A stretch of 50,146 nucleotides of DNA from [Streptosporangium] indianense (GCF_021474405.1 NZ_JAKEIO010000050.1:1-50146), one strand, 5' to 3'. Counted from the stretch's first letter, positions 1-8,647 are shown. Numbers and translations are program-made. Notes: generated from the sequence alone by a model not told the origin.

Positions 1-1048
1 CGTCGTGTGCGGGTGGCCCCTGCGGGGCGGCCTCGCCGTCGGCGGCCGCGGGCTCGGGGGTGGAGGGTTCTTCGGCTGCGGTTTGGGCGGCCGAGGGCGT
101 CGGGGCAGCGGATTCGGGGGTAGCGGGTTCGGCCGCGGGTTCGGCCGCGGGTTCGGGGGTCGTGGATTCGGCGGCTGCGGGTTCGGGGGTGGCCGGTTCG
201 GCCGCCGCAGGTTCGACGGTCGCGGGCTCGGCGGCTGCGGCGGGGGCCTTCTCGGGCTTCGTCGCCTTTACCGTTGACCCCTTCGCCTTCGAGGTCTTGG
301 CTGCCCTCGGCTTCGACTTCTCCCTCGTCTCGTCGGTCTCGGCCTTCGGCTCCGGCTCGGGCTGCGCCTCCTCCGCCGGGGCTGCCGCAGGCTTCTCCGG
401 TTCCTCCGCAACCGCCGGTTCCTCCTCGGCGGTCTTCTCGGCAACCGCCGGCTCCTCGGCCGCTGCCTTCTCCTCAGCCGCCGCCTCCACGACAGCATCG
501 GATTCCTCAGCCGCCGCCTTCTCAGCCGTCGGCTCCTCAGCCTCAGCCGCGGCCTTCTCCGCAGTCGCCGGTTCCTCAGCCGCCGCCTTCTCCGCAACCG
601 TCGGCTCCGCAGCGGCAACCGGCTCCTCAGCGGCAACCGGCTCCCGGTTCGCCGCCACGCCCCCGTCGTCCTCCGCGGAGCGGGTCGGCCTCGGGACCGT
701 CACGTTGTCGAAGGCCTCCGAGACGAGGTCGTGCTCGTCGGAGGGGGACGTGCGGGGTTCGGGGACGTTGGCCGTCGGCGTGGGCTTCGGCTCGGGGGAG
801 GGGGACGGGACCTTCGGGTCCTTGGCGGAGGCCTGTGCCGATGCCTGTGCCGATCCCGGTGCCTGTGCCGGCGCCTGTGCCGTGTCGGGCGGCGTGAGAG
901 CCCCGTCGTGTCCGGTGTGCTCGGCGGTCCGGTCCTCGGTCCCGCTGGTCTCACCGGCGGTCGCCGTACGCGCCGCACCCTCCGCCTCGGCGGTCCGTGA
1001 CTTGCGTGACCGTCCGAACGCGTTCCGCAAGAGAGTGAGAATGCCCAT
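1..1048 (-). CDS. N-terminal part of an Ala/Glu/Pro-rich low-complexity protein, runs off the left edge
   Basis: The minus-strand frame from an ATG at 1048 is open to the window edge (349 codons). It begins MGILTLLRNAFGRSRKSR, a short amphipathic basic start without a clear signal peptide. About 100 residues follow that are rich in Thr, Pro and Glu, then over 200 residues of EEPA/AEKA/AAEP-type repeats. The repeats explain the striking period-like composition of the first 700 bases on both strands. A conserved-looking stretch (EHDLVSEAFDNVTV, about residues 105-118) precedes the repeats. From memory, some Streptomyces vWA/tellurium-resistance-associated proteins start this way, but the informative domain would lie outside the window, so this is weak. 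The plus strand is also open here because of composition; it has no sensible protein. The gene diverges from the phosphatase gene at 1328. Confidence 0.6.
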   Translation of the reverse strand, partial: MGILTLLRNAFGRSRKSRTAEAEGAARTATAGETSGTEDRTAEHTGHDGALTPPDTAQAPAQAPGSAQASAQASAKDPKVPSPSPEPKPTPTANVPEPRTSPSDEHDLVSEAFDNVTVPRPTRSAEDDGGVAANREPVAAEEPVAAAEPTVAEKAAAEEPATAEKAAAEAEEPTAEKAAAEESDAVVEAAAEEKAAAEEPAVAEKTAEEEPAVAEEPEKPAAAPAEEAQPEPEPKAETDETREKSKPRAAKTSKAKGSTVKATKPEKAPAAAAEPATVEPAAAEPATPEPAAAESTTPEPAAEPAAEPATPESAAPTPSAAQTAAEEPSTPEPAAADGEAAPQGPPAHD

Positions 1049-1236
1049 GTGCGCGCAACCCTTCACGTGAGTTGAAGCCCGTCAATCCCTGGCCAGGACG
1101 GACACGTAAGGTTAGCGGCCCTCCTGTGTGATCTTGGGCAGGGTTGCCTGTGCCAGGCCTGCCCTGTCAAGGGGACATCCGGTCCGGGCAGGTGGCGCGG
1201 GGCTGAATCGCCACAACCCCCGTACGGCAGCCGGGG

Positions 1237-1258
1237 GTTCATTCGTTGTTCACTCGGG
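1237..1258 (+). promoter_or_regulatory. PHO box (PhoP-binding direct repeat)
   Basis: Two adjacent 11-bp units, GTTCATTCGTT and GTTCACTCGGG, lie 70 bp before the phosphatase start codon. The second unit fits the Streptomyces PHO-box unit fully, and the first fits in its conserved GTTCA core plus the pyrimidine stretch. Their position before a phosphatase gene is what PhoR-PhoP control under phosphate limitation would require. Confidence 0.75.
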
Positions 1259-1327
1259 CGCCCGATCACCGCACATACGTGCCCCTACGGTCGCGAAGAC
1301 ACCAAGGGCATCCATGGGGAGAGTAAA

Positions 1328-3424
1328 GTGCGCAAGCTGCTGCCGTTGATCGGAACACCGTCCGGTTCGCACCCCGGCGGCCGGTCCGCCATGACCTGTC
1401 GTTTCCGCTGTGGTGATGCCTGCTTCCACGAGGTGCCCAACACCAGCTCCAACGAGTACGTCGGCGACGTGATCGCCGGTGCGATCGGACGCCGGTCGAT
1501 GATGCGCGCCGCGGCCGTGGTGACCGTGGCCGCCGCGGGGGCGGGTGCCGCCGGTGTCGTCCAGGCCCCGCGGGCCGCGGCCACCCCGGCCGCCGGTGCC
1601 CCGTCCGCCGCTGTCGCCGCCGCGGCCGCCGGGCGCAAGGGCAAGGGCGCGCGTGGGCTGCGTTTCACGCCGGTCGCGCCCAACACCGCCGACGCGGTGA
1701 CGGTGCCGGAGGGGTACCGGCAGAACGTCGTCATCCGCTGGGGCGAGCCCATCCTGCGCGGTGCGCCCGCGTTCGACCCGGAGAAGCAGACCGCCGAGGC
1801 ACAGGCCGGACAGTTCGGGTACAACTGCGACTTCCTCGCCCTGCTGCCGCTGCCCGGGGAGCGCGGCCGGCAGCTGCTCGTCGCCAACCACGAGTACACC
1901 GACGAGCTGCTGATGTTCCGCGGCTACGACGCGGCGAACCCCACGCGGGAGCAGGTCGAGGTCGCCTGGGCCGCGCACGGGCTGTCCGCCGTGGTCGTGG
2001 AGGAGGACCGCAGGAGCGGCAGGCTCACCGTCGTCCCCCGGCACCAGCTGAACCGGCGCGTCACCGCCACCACCGCGTTCCGCCTGACCGGGCCCGTCGC
2101 CGGGTCCGAGCTGGTGAAGACCTCCGCGGACCCGACCGGCACCAAGGTGCTCGGCACTCTCAACAACTGCTCCGGCGGCGTCACCCCCTGGGGCACGACC
2201 CTGCACGGCGAGGAGAACTTCAACCAGTACTTCGCCAACAGCAGCCGCGCGACCGACAAGCGGTACGGGATCGGCACCGGGGCCAGCGAGCGCAAGTGGG
2301 AGAGGTTCGACAAGCGGTTCGACGTCGCCCAGGAGCCGAACGAGGTGCACCGGTTCGGGTACGTGGTGGAGTTCGATCCGTACGACCCCACCTCCACGCC
2401 CCGCAAGCACACCGCTCTCGGACGGTTCAAGCACGAGGCGGCGACCGTGCGGCTGACGCACGACGGCCGTCCTGTCGTGTACTCCGGGGACGACGAGCGG
2501 TTCGACTACTTCTACAAGTTCGTCGGCAGCAAGCGGATGAAGCACGGCCACAGCCGCGCCGTCCGCGAGCACAACCTCTCCCTGCTCGACGAGGGCACGC
2601 TGTACGTCGCCAGGCTCACCGGTGACTCCCCCGCCATCGAGATCGACGGCACGGGCAGGCTGCCGGAGGACGGCGAGTTCGACGGGGGCGGTGAGTGGAT
2701 CCCGCTGGCGACCGCCACCGCGAAGGGTGCCGTCTCGCACGTGGCCGGGATGAGCGCCGAGGAGGTGTTCGTCTTCACCCGGCTCGCCGGTGACAAGGTG
2801 GGCGCCACCAAGATGGACCGGCCCGAGGACATCGAGCCCAACCCGGTGACCGGCAAGGTGTATGTCGCGCTGACCAACAACAGCAACCGCGGTGTCGGCT
2901 CCAACGCCAAGGCGGACGAGGCCAACCCGCGCAACGCCAACAAGCACGGGCACGTGCTGGAGCTCACCGAGCGGTGGAACCGGCCCGAGAGCACCCGGTT
3001 CGGCTGGTCGCTGTTCCTGGTCGCCGGTGACCCGGACGACCCGGCGACCTACTTCGCCGGGTTCCCGAAGGACTCCGTCAGCCAGATCTCCTGCCCGGAC
3101 AACGTCGCCTTCGACCCGCACGGCAACCTGTGGATCTCCACCGACGGTGCCCAGCTCGGCTCGCACGACGGCCTGTTCGGTGTGGCGACCCGGGGCGAGC
3201 GGCGCGGGGAGCTCAAGCAGTTCCTGACCGTGCCGAAGGGTGCCGAGACCTGCGGTCCGATCGTCCAGGACCGGCGCGTGCTGGTGTCCGTGCAGCACCC
3301 GGGGGAGGTCGACGGCGCGTCCGTGGAGAAGCCCGCGAGCAGCTGGCCCGACGGGCCCGGGTCGTACGTCCGGCCGGCGGTGGTGGCCGTGTGGCGTGCC
3401 GACGGGCGCGACATCGGCGTCTGA
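1328..3424 (+). CDS. TAT-secreted PhoX-like (DUF839) alkaline phosphatase
   Basis: A 698-residue protein of the DUF839/PhoX family, calcium- and iron-dependent phosphomonoesterases that release phosphate outside the cell. The GTG start at 1328 follows a GGGGAGAG ribosome site. As usual in this family, about 50 residues containing a Cys cluster (C24, C28, C32) precede the twin-arginine signal (GRRSMMR, residues 54-60) and an Ala-rich hydrophobic core. Family-typical blocks include GGVTPWGTTLHGEENFNQYF near residue 280, KHEAATVR near 367, MDRPEDIEPNP near 497 and CPDNVAFDPHGNLWISTDG near 590. The first two resemble the metal- and phosphate-binding regions of PhoX. It is monocistronic and converges on the LysR gene with a 56-bp gap. 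The PHO box upstream suggests phosphate-starvation control. Confidence 0.88.
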   Translation: MRKLLPLIGTPSGSHPGGRSAMTCRFRCGDACFHEVPNTSSNEYVGDVIAGAIGRRSMMRAAAVVTVAAAGAGAAGVVQAPRAAATPAAGAPSAAVAAAAAGRKGKGARGLRFTPVAPNTADAVTVPEGYRQNVVIRWGEPILRGAPAFDPEKQTAEAQAGQFGYNCDFLALLPLPGERGRQLLVANHEYTDELLMFRGYDAANPTREQVEVAWAAHGLSAVVVEEDRRSGRLTVVPRHQLNRRVTATTAFRLTGPVAGSELVKTSADPTGTKVLGTLNNCSGGVTPWGTTLHGEENFNQYFANSSRATDKRYGIGTGASERKWERFDKRFDVAQEPNEVHRFGYVVEFDPYDPTSTPRKHTALGRFKHEAATVRLTHDGRPVVYSGDDERFDYFYKFVGSKRMKHGHSRAVREHNLSLLDEGTLYVARLTGDSPAIEIDGTGRLPEDGEFDGGGEWIPLATATAKGAVSHVAGMSAEEVFVFTRLAGDKVGATKMDRPEDIEPNPVTGKVYVALTNNSNRGVGSNAKADEANPRNANKHGHVLELTERWNRPESTRFGWSLFLVAGDPDDPATYFAGFPKDSVSQISCPDNVAFDPHGNLWISTDGAQLGSHDGLFGVATRGERRGELKQFLTVPKGAETCGPIVQDRRVLVSVQHPGEVDGASVEKPASSWPDGPGSYVRPAVVAVWRADGRDIGV

Positions 3425-3480
3425 GTCCGCCGGGTGTGACATCGGCGTCCGAGCCGGTGTCGTGCGGCGTCGGGAGCGCG

Positions 3481-4440
3481 TCAGGGAAGGGCCGGGCTCG
3501 GGGGTCTGAGGGGACCGCCGGGTTCCAGCCAGTCCGGTGGGTGCCAGTCCCGGTAGGCCGGTGCCTGCCGGGCCACCTCCCGGTACGCCTCCTCCAGCGC
3601 GGGGTAGACGCCGTCCAGGTCGGTCTCCGTGCGGGCCGCGGCGAGCAGCCGTACGCCGAGCGGGTCGTCCTTCAGGCGGCGCACCGCCATGTCGGGGCCG
3701 GGGGTGCGAGTCGGCTGGCAGACGGTGACGACCTCGCCGGTCGCGACCAGGGCGTCGGCCGTGTGGTAGTCGCCGTGCAGGACGTGCGGGCTGACGCCGG
3801 CCTCGCGGAACATCCGCTGGACCGCGTCCCATTCGCCGTCGACGGTGGGGTCGATCATCCAGCGGTCGCCGGCCAGGTCGGCCAGTTCGACCTCCTGCTT
3901 GGCGGCCGCCGGATGGTCGACGGGCAGGGACACGCACTGCGGTTCGCGCTCGACCAGGACGCGCAGCCGGAGTGCGGCGGGGATGCGCAGCGGGCAGCCC
4001 TCCACCTCGTGCACGAAGGCGACGTCGAGCTGTCCGTCGGCGACCATGCGGAGCAGGGCGTTCGGGGAGACGTTCATGTGGAGGCTGGGGTTCTGGCCGC
4101 GGGCGCGCAGCCGCCGCAGCCAGCCGGCCAGGGCCTTGCTCGCCGTGGAGCCGATGCGCAGTTCGGTGCCGCCGGTGGCGGCCGCCCGGGCCTCGGTGAC
4201 CAGCAGATGCAGTTCGGCCATGAGCGGGCGGGCGCGGCTGAGGACCAGGCGTCCCAGCGGGGTGGGGTGGCAGCCGGTGTGGGAGCGCAGGAACAGCGGG
4301 CCGCCCAGCTCCTGCTCGATCCGGCGCAGCTGTGTGCTCAACGACGGCTGGGCGACACCCAGTTGCCGGGCGGCGCGGTGCAGACTGCCGGTGTCGGCTA
4401 TGGCGCACAGCGCGCGGAGGTGCCTCACCTCGAGCTCCAT
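3481..4440 (-). CDS. snpR: LysR-family regulator, probable activator of the divergent snapalysin gene
   Basis: A 319-residue LysR-type regulator. The N-terminal winged helix-turn-helix (residues 1-65) reads MELEVRHLRALCAIADTGSL followed by AARQLGVAQPSLSTQLRRIE, the standard LTTR pattern. The effector-binding domain spans about 90-300. It is transcribed divergently from the snapalysin gene with 174 bp between start codons. In several Streptomyces the LysR gene in exactly this arrangement (snpR) activates snpA, and the symbol here is taken from that context. The C-terminal tail after residue 290 is Pro-rich and variable. The ATG at 4440 is the first plausible start and places the HTH at the usual distance from the N-terminus. 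Confidence 0.88.
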   Translation of the reverse strand: MELEVRHLRALCAIADTGSLHRAARQLGVAQPSLSTQLRRIEQELGGPLFLRSHTGCHPTPLGRLVLSRARPLMAELHLLVTEARAAATGGTELRIGSTASKALAGWLRRLRARGQNPSLHMNVSPNALLRMVADGQLDVAFVHEVEGCPLRIPAALRLRVLVEREPQCVSLPVDHPAAAKQEVELADLAGDRWMIDPTVDGEWDAVQRMFREAGVSPHVLHGDYHTADALVATGEVVTVCQPTRTPGPDMAVRRLKDDPLGVRLLAAARTETDLDGVYPALEEAYREVARQAPAYRDWHPPDWLEPGGPLRPPSPALP

Positions 4441-4484
4441 GCTCTGTGAGGCTAAAGCGGAATCGCGGCGTTAACCAGCCACAT

Positions 4485-4541
4485 AATTCAGCGCTAAACC
4501 AGGTGAATTGGGCAGTCGATAGCCCCGTCCTATCCCTGGTT
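4485..4541. promoter_or_regulatory. Candidate LysR operator between snpR and snpA
   Basis: AATTCA (4485-4490) and TGAATT (4504-4509) form an inverted repeat with a 13-bp spacer. AACCAGG (4497-4503) and CCTGGTT (4535-4541) form a second inverted pair. The intergenic region is unusually AT-rich for this genome. LTTR activators bind such dyads in divergent promoters, so this is the likely regulator site. The exact half-sites are inference. Confidence 0.5.
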
Positions 4542-4614
4542 GCCATCATCACAGGCGCCGCACAGGCATCGAGACTCACCGGTGAGACTCAACCCCCACC
4601 CGAGGAGTCCTTCG

Positions 4615-5283
4615 ATGCGAAAGTCCCTGTCCTCCCTGGCGGTTCTCGGCCTCGGTCTCACGATGGCCGGGCTCGGAACGGCCGCCCCCGCCGCGGCGTC
4701 CCCGGCCGCCGAGCCGCACGCCGGGTTCGTCGCCGGGTCCGCCGGGTCCGCCGGGTCCGACGCGAGCAGAGCCTTCTTCCAGGCGGTCCTGAAGTCCGTC
4801 GCCGAGAAGCGCGCCGCGAACCCGAGTGCAACCGCGGCCGTCACCGTCGTCTACGACGCCTCCCGGGCGCCCTCGTTCAGCGCACAGATAGCGCGCAGCA
4901 CCCAGATATGGAACAGCTCGGTGTCGAACGTGCGGCTCCAGTCGGGCTCCGCGTCGGCGGCCGACTTCAGCTACCGGGAGGGCAACGACTCCCGTGGCTC
5001 GTACGCGTCCACCGACGGCCACGGCAGCGGCTACATCTTCCTGGACTACCGGCAGAACCAGCAGTACGACTCCACCCGGGTCACCGCCCACGAGACCGGG
5101 CACGTCCTCGGTCTGCCGGACCACTACTCGGGTCCGTGCAGTGAGCTGATGTCCGGTGGCGGCCCCGGCCCCTCCTGCACCAACGCCGTCCCGAACGCGA
5201 CCGAGCGCTCCCGGGTCAACCGGCTGTGGGCGAACGGCTTCGCGGCGGCGATGGACAAGGCCCTGGAGAAGTCGGCTCGTTGA
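4615..5283 (+). CDS. snpA: Snapalysin, small extracellular zinc metalloprotease (M7 family)
   Basis: A 222-residue secreted protease. The ATG at 4615 follows GAGGAG and starts a classical signal peptide (MRKSLSSLAVLGLGLTMAG...) ending in an APAAAS-type cleavage region, followed by a short Ala/Gly-rich propeptide. The zinc site is HETGHVLGLPD at residues 159-169: His159, His163 and Asp169 bind zinc and Glu160 is the general base. The HExxHxxGxxD form with Asp as third ligand is diagnostic of M7. Further family features are the QIWNSSVSNV block and a Cys pair around the MSGGGPGPSC loop. It probably acts in protein turnover during mycelial ageing or nutrient release. A strong hairpin follows the stop codon. 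Confidence 0.95.
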   Translation: MRKSLSSLAVLGLGLTMAGLGTAAPAAASPAAEPHAGFVAGSAGSAGSDASRAFFQAVLKSVAEKRAANPSATAAVTVVYDASRAPSFSAQIARSTQIWNSSVSNVRLQSGSASAADFSYREGNDSRGSYASTDGHGSGYIFLDYRQNQQYDSTRVTAHETGHVLGLPDHYSGPCSELMSGGGPGPSCTNAVPNATERSRVNRLWANGFAAAMDKALEKSAR

Positions 5284-5292
5284 GACCCCCAT

Positions 5293-5333
5293 GCGGATGC
5301 GGCCGCCCTGCCACGAGGGGCGGCCGTATCCGC
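5293..5333. terminator. Hairpin terminator after snpA
   Basis: GCGGATGCGGCCGCCC (5293-5308) pairs with GGGCGGCCGTATCCGC (5318-5333) in 15 of 16 positions around a 9-base loop. It lies 9 bp after the snpA stop and 29 bp before the end of the convergent minus-strand gene, so it can serve both. Confidence 0.75.
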
Positions 5334-5362
5334 GTGTGCGGGCGGTGCGGACCGGGCGCGGG

Positions 5363-6364
5363 TCAGCGGCGCCGGTGCAATGTGAGGTCCGTGACGACCG
5401 CCCGGTGGTCGGTGTCGGCCAGGTCGAGGACGCGGGTGCGGCGGGCGCCGAAGTCCCGCGAGACGAGGACGTGGTCGATCTGCGCGCCGAACGTGGGTGC
5501 CGTCCGGGCCGGCCAGGTAACGGTGCGGTCGCCGCCGTTCGTGCGGGAGGCGTCGGTCAGGCCGGTGTCGAGGATGCGGCGGAAGGCCGCGTGGTCCTGC
5601 GAGGCGTTGAAGTCGCCGGCCAGGACGAGGGGCGTGCCCGGGTCGGCGGTCGCCGCCTCGCGCACCGCGCCCAGCTCCCGGCGCCAGAGGTCCACCTGCC
5701 CGGGCAGCGGCGGCATGGGGTGGGCGAGCTGGAGGCGTACGGCGTGCCCGTCGACGTCGGCGACCGCCCCGGGCATGCCCATCGTGGCGCGCACGCCCTC
5801 GGTGGGCCGGAGCGGGTAGCGGCTGAGGATGACGGAGCCCTCGGATCCGCCGCCCTCCACGGCCCGGCGGTGCGGGTAGTCCCGGGCGAGGTCCCGCTTC
5901 AGCAGCGCGTCGCACGCGTAGTCGCACTCCTCCACGAAGACCACGTCCGGTTCCTCCCGGCGTACGGCGGTGACGAGAGAGCCGGTGCCCTGGCCGAACT
6001 CGACGTTGGCGGTGAGGACACGCAGGTCGGCGACGGGGCGGCCGACGGGGTCGCCGACCTTGCCGTAGGGCTCGATGAACCAGGCCAGCAGGCCGAGCAG
6101 GAGCACGCCCCAGACCGTCCCGGTCCACCAGCGGCCGAGCAGGGCGAGCAGCAGGCCCGCGCCGGTGGGGACGAGCAGCCAGGGAAGGAAGGCGAGCAGC
6201 TGGGGGACGGGGGTCATGCCGTCGCTGTCGGCGATCCTGAAGCCGACGACCACGCTGACCGCGGCGAACAGCAGGCCGGCGCACCCGGCGCCGAACCGCC
6301 GTCCCGACGGGTGGTGCTCTCGCCCGTCGTCCCTGGCGGTCCACTCGGCAGCGGAGGTGTCCAA
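5363..6364 (-). CDS. Membrane-anchored endonuclease/exonuclease/phosphatase-family protein
   Basis: A 333-residue protein. Three hydrophobic segments occupy about residues 25-110 (for example AGLLFAAVSVVVGF and WGVLLLGLLAWF). A C-terminal EEP hydrolase domain follows with its recognised motifs: LTANVEFG near residue 125, FVEECD (metal-binding Glu), GDFNASQD (Asp/Asn catalytic pair) and DHRAVVTDL at the end. The substrate is not apparent; such domains act on phosphodiesters of nucleic acids or lipids, and the topology would place it on the outer face of the membrane. The likely start is TTG at 6364, preceded by GGAAGG. It lies 43 bp after the alpha/beta-hydrolase gene on the same strand and may share its transcript. 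Confidence 0.8.
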   Translation of the reverse strand: MDTSAAEWTARDDGREHHPSGRRFGAGCAGLLFAAVSVVVGFRIADSDGMTPVPQLLAFLPWLLVPTGAGLLLALLGRWWTGTVWGVLLLGLLAWFIEPYGKVGDPVGRPVADLRVLTANVEFGQGTGSLVTAVRREEPDVVFVEECDYACDALLKRDLARDYPHRRAVEGGGSEGSVILSRYPLRPTEGVRATMGMPGAVADVDGHAVRLQLAHPMPPLPGQVDLWRRELGAVREAATADPGTPLVLAGDFNASQDHAAFRRILDTGLTDASRTNGGDRTVTWPARTAPTFGAQIDHVLVSRDFGARRTRVLDLADTDHRAVVTDLTLHRRR

Positions 6365-6407
6365 GGCCCGGCCTTCCGTTCTCGGGATGGGGTGCTCGCA
6401 TCCTCCC

Positions 6408-7217
6408 TCAGAGACGGGGCGGGGCGTGGGAGGGTTGCCGGGCGTCGACCCGCGCCAGGAACTCCTCCAGTGCCCGGTCGAACTCCTCCGGGCGTTCCAG
6501 GTTGGGCAGATGTGCCGCCCCTTCGATGACGCGCAGCTGCGCGTCCGGGAGGGCCGCGTGCATCGCCCGGGCGTCGGAGACCGGTGTGAAGGTGTCGTCG
6601 GCTCCCACGACGACCAGGGCCGGGGCGGAGACCCGCGGCAGCAGGGCGGTGTAGTCGGGGCGGCGGGCCCGGGCGCGCAGGGCCGCGGCGGCGCCTTCGG
6701 GGGCGGTGGCGGTCATCATGCCGTGGACGTGCGCCTTGACCTCGGCGGACGCGTACGGGGCGACCATCCGCTCCAGGACCTCGTCGGCGTATCCGCCCAT
6801 GCCTTCGGCGAGGAGGCGGTCCGCCATGGCGTCGCGGGTGCGCACGCCCTCGGGGGTCTCCGCCGACGGGAAGGTGTCCGCGAGGACCAGGCCGCGCACG
6901 CGCCCGGGGAACAGCCGGTAGCAGTCCATGACGATCTGCCCGCCCATCGACAGGCCCGCCAGCACGAACGACTCCACCGCCAGCTCGTCCAGCAGCGCCT
7001 CGACGTCCCGGGCGAAGGCCGAGAAGTCCGCGACGGCCGGGGTCGTCGGGGAGGCGCCGTAGCCGCGCAGGTCGGGGGCGACGACCCGGCGGGTACCCGG
7101 GAAGCGGTCGAGCTGCGGTGCCCACATCGTGCGGTCGAAGGGATGGCCGTGGACGAGGACCAGCGGGACCCGATGCGTCTCGGGGCCTTTGTCCTCGTAT
7201 GCGAGGAAGGGTGCCAT
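6408..7217 (-). CDS. Alpha/beta-hydrolase
   Basis: A 269-residue alpha/beta-hydrolase fold enzyme. Visible elements are the oxyanion-hole motif LVHGHPF, the DLRGYGAS strand-turn, the nucleophile elbow GLSMGG (Ser), the acidic residue in VVGADDTFTPV, and the catalytic His in IEGAAHLPNLERP. The proportions fit esterases or lactonases of the 3-oxoadipate enol-lactonase/haloperoxidase-like group, but no substrate can be assigned. I place the start at ATG 7217, with AGGG upstream; a TTG at 7241 would add eight residues but lacks a ribosome site. The gene diverges from the MocR regulator, with the operator repeat between them, so it is probably a regulatory target. Confidence 0.85.
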   Translation of the reverse strand: MAPFLAYEDKGPETHRVPLVLVHGHPFDRTMWAPQLDRFPGTRRVVAPDLRGYGASPTTPAVADFSAFARDVEALLDELAVESFVLAGLSMGGQIVMDCYRLFPGRVRGLVLADTFPSAETPEGVRTRDAMADRLLAEGMGGYADEVLERMVAPYASAEVKAHVHGMMTATAPEGAAAALRARARRPDYTALLPRVSAPALVVVGADDTFTPVSDARAMHAALPDAQLRVIEGAAHLPNLERPEEFDRALEEFLARVDARQPSHAPPRL

Positions 7218-7244
7218 GGCGTCGACCCTAGGGCGGCTCAACTA

Positions 7245-7278
7245 CTCAGTGCAATAAGATCTTTGCTCTCGGTGCAAT
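7245..7278. promoter_or_regulatory. Candidate MocR operator, 11-bp direct repeat
   Basis: CTCAGTGCAAT (7245-7255) and CTCGGTGCAAT (7268-7278) are direct repeats differing at one base and offset by 23 bp, about two helical turns, around an AT-rich core. Direct repeats of this kind are typical of MocR regulators. The position fits autoregulation and control of the divergent hydrolase. Confidence 0.6.
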
Positions 7279-7297
7279 CCAAGGGGGAGACCGGCCG

Positions 7298-8647
7298 ATG
7301 AGTGACTACCGGCGCATCGCCGACCGCATCGCCGACGACATCGCCACCGGACGGCTGCGGCCGGGCCAGCGGCTGCCGCCGCAGCGTGCCTTCGCCCGGC
7401 GGCGGGGCATCGCCCCGTCGACGGCCGGGCGGGTCTACGGAGAACTCGTGCGGCGCGGACTGGTCGTCGGGGAGGTGGGGCGCGGGACCTTCGTACGGGC
7501 CGCACCGGCCGGGCCGGCCGGGCAGGCGCTCGTCGAACCCGGGCTGCCCGGAGCCGCGCCCGTCAACCTCGAACTCAACTACCCCGCCGCGCCCGGCCAG
7601 CCGGAGCTGCTCGCCCCCGTCCTCGCGCCGCTGCTGCGTCCCGACGTGCTGGCCGAGGCGCTGTTACCGGCAGCCGCCACCGGCACCCGGGCCGCGCGGG
7701 AGGCGGCGGCCGCACTGCTCACCACCCCCGGCTGGCGGCCCGCCCCGGAGCGGCTGCTGTTCACCGGCAACGCCCGGCAGGCCATCGCCGCCGTCCTGGC
7801 CTCACTGGTCCGGCCGGGCGGCCGGGTCGGGGTGGAGCAGCTGACGTACCCGCTGGTCAAGGAGATCGCGGTACGGCTCGGCATCACCCTGGTGCCCCTG
7901 GCCGGGGATCCGGCCGGGCTGCTCCCGGAGGCCGTCGCCGCCGCGCACCGCACCTCGCCGCTGTCCGCCCTCTACGTACAGCCGACCCTGCACAACCCGA
8001 CGTCCCTGACGACGAGCCGGCCGCGGCTGCTGCAACTCGCCCAGCTGGTCCACGACCTTGACCTGCCGGTCGTGGAGGACCGCATCTGGTCCTTCCTCCA
8101 GGAGCCCGGTGATCCGCTCGCCGTGCACGCCCCGGCCCTCACCCACGTCGTCGACGGGCTCTCCAAACGGGTCGCCCCGGGACTCACCGCCGGGTTCCTC
8201 GTCGTGCCGCCGCACCGGGTCGCCGCCGTGGCCGACTCCGTGCGCTCGGGCGGCTGGAGCGCGGGGCGGTTCGCGCTGGAGGCGGCCGTGCGGTGGGCCG
8301 CGGAGGGGACGGTCGCACGGCTGGTGGCGGCCAAGCGGGCGGACGCGGCACGGCGGCAGCGGATCCTCGCCGAGGAACTCGCCGGGTTCACCGTACGGTC
8401 CGGCCCGTCGTCCTCCTTCGCCTGGTGGGAGCTGCCCGCCCCCTGGCGCGCGGACACCTTCACGGCCGCCGCCGCGGCGCACGGCATCGCCGTCACACCC
8501 GGCCCCGCGTTCGCCGTCGCCCCCGGGCACACGCCCGACGCCGTCAGGCTCGGGCTCGCGTCGGCTCCGGAACCGGATCTGCGCCGGGCACTGCGGACCC
8601 TCGCGCACGTCGCCGCGCGGCGAGCCGGGGACCGTACCGGCCCGTGA
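7298..8647 (+). CDS. MocR-type GntR regulator with aminotransferase-like domain
   Basis: A 449-residue MocR/PdxR-subfamily protein. The N-terminal GntR winged helix (residues 1-70) shows the GRLRPGQRLPPQRAFARRRG and GLVVGEVGRGTFV blocks. A type I aminotransferase-like fold spans about 90-445, with LFTGNARQAIAAVL, the HNPTS-type loop (QPTLHNPTSL) and the PLP lysine in DGLSKRVAPGL. The PLP-binding Asp/Tyr-type environment appears kept (VVEDRIWSF). Such proteins sense PLP or amino compounds. The start at ATG 7298 follows GGGGGAGA. Its 3' end overlaps the convergent membrane-protein gene by 104 bp. The divergent hydrolase is the probable target. Confidence 0.9.
   Translation: MSDYRRIADRIADDIATGRLRPGQRLPPQRAFARRRGIAPSTAGRVYGELVRRGLVVGEVGRGTFVRAAPAGPAGQALVEPGLPGAAPVNLELNYPAAPGQPELLAPVLAPLLRPDVLAEALLPAAATGTRAAREAAAALLTTPGWRPAPERLLFTGNARQAIAAVLASLVRPGGRVGVEQLTYPLVKEIAVRLGITLVPLAGDPAGLLPEAVAAAHRTSPLSALYVQPTLHNPTSLTTSRPRLLQLAQLVHDLDLPVVEDRIWSFLQEPGDPLAVHAPALTHVVDGLSKRVAPGLTAGFLVVPPHRVAAVADSVRSGGWSAGRFALEAAVRWAAEGTVARLVAAKRADAARRQRILAEELAGFTVRSGPSSSFAWWELPAPWRADTFTAAAAAHGIAVTPGPAFAVAPGHTPDAVRLGLASAPEPDLRRALRTLAHVAARRAGDRTGP

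Noticed and set aside
60..1070. Plus-strand Ala/Ser-rich open frame of 336 codons
   Set aside because: Composition artefact opposite the repeat-rich minus-strand gene; no plausible domain or ribosome site.
1250..4579. Minus-strand frame of more than 1100 codons
   Set aside because: Shadow of the phosphatase and LysR genes in high-GC DNA; Arg/Pro-rich with no domains.
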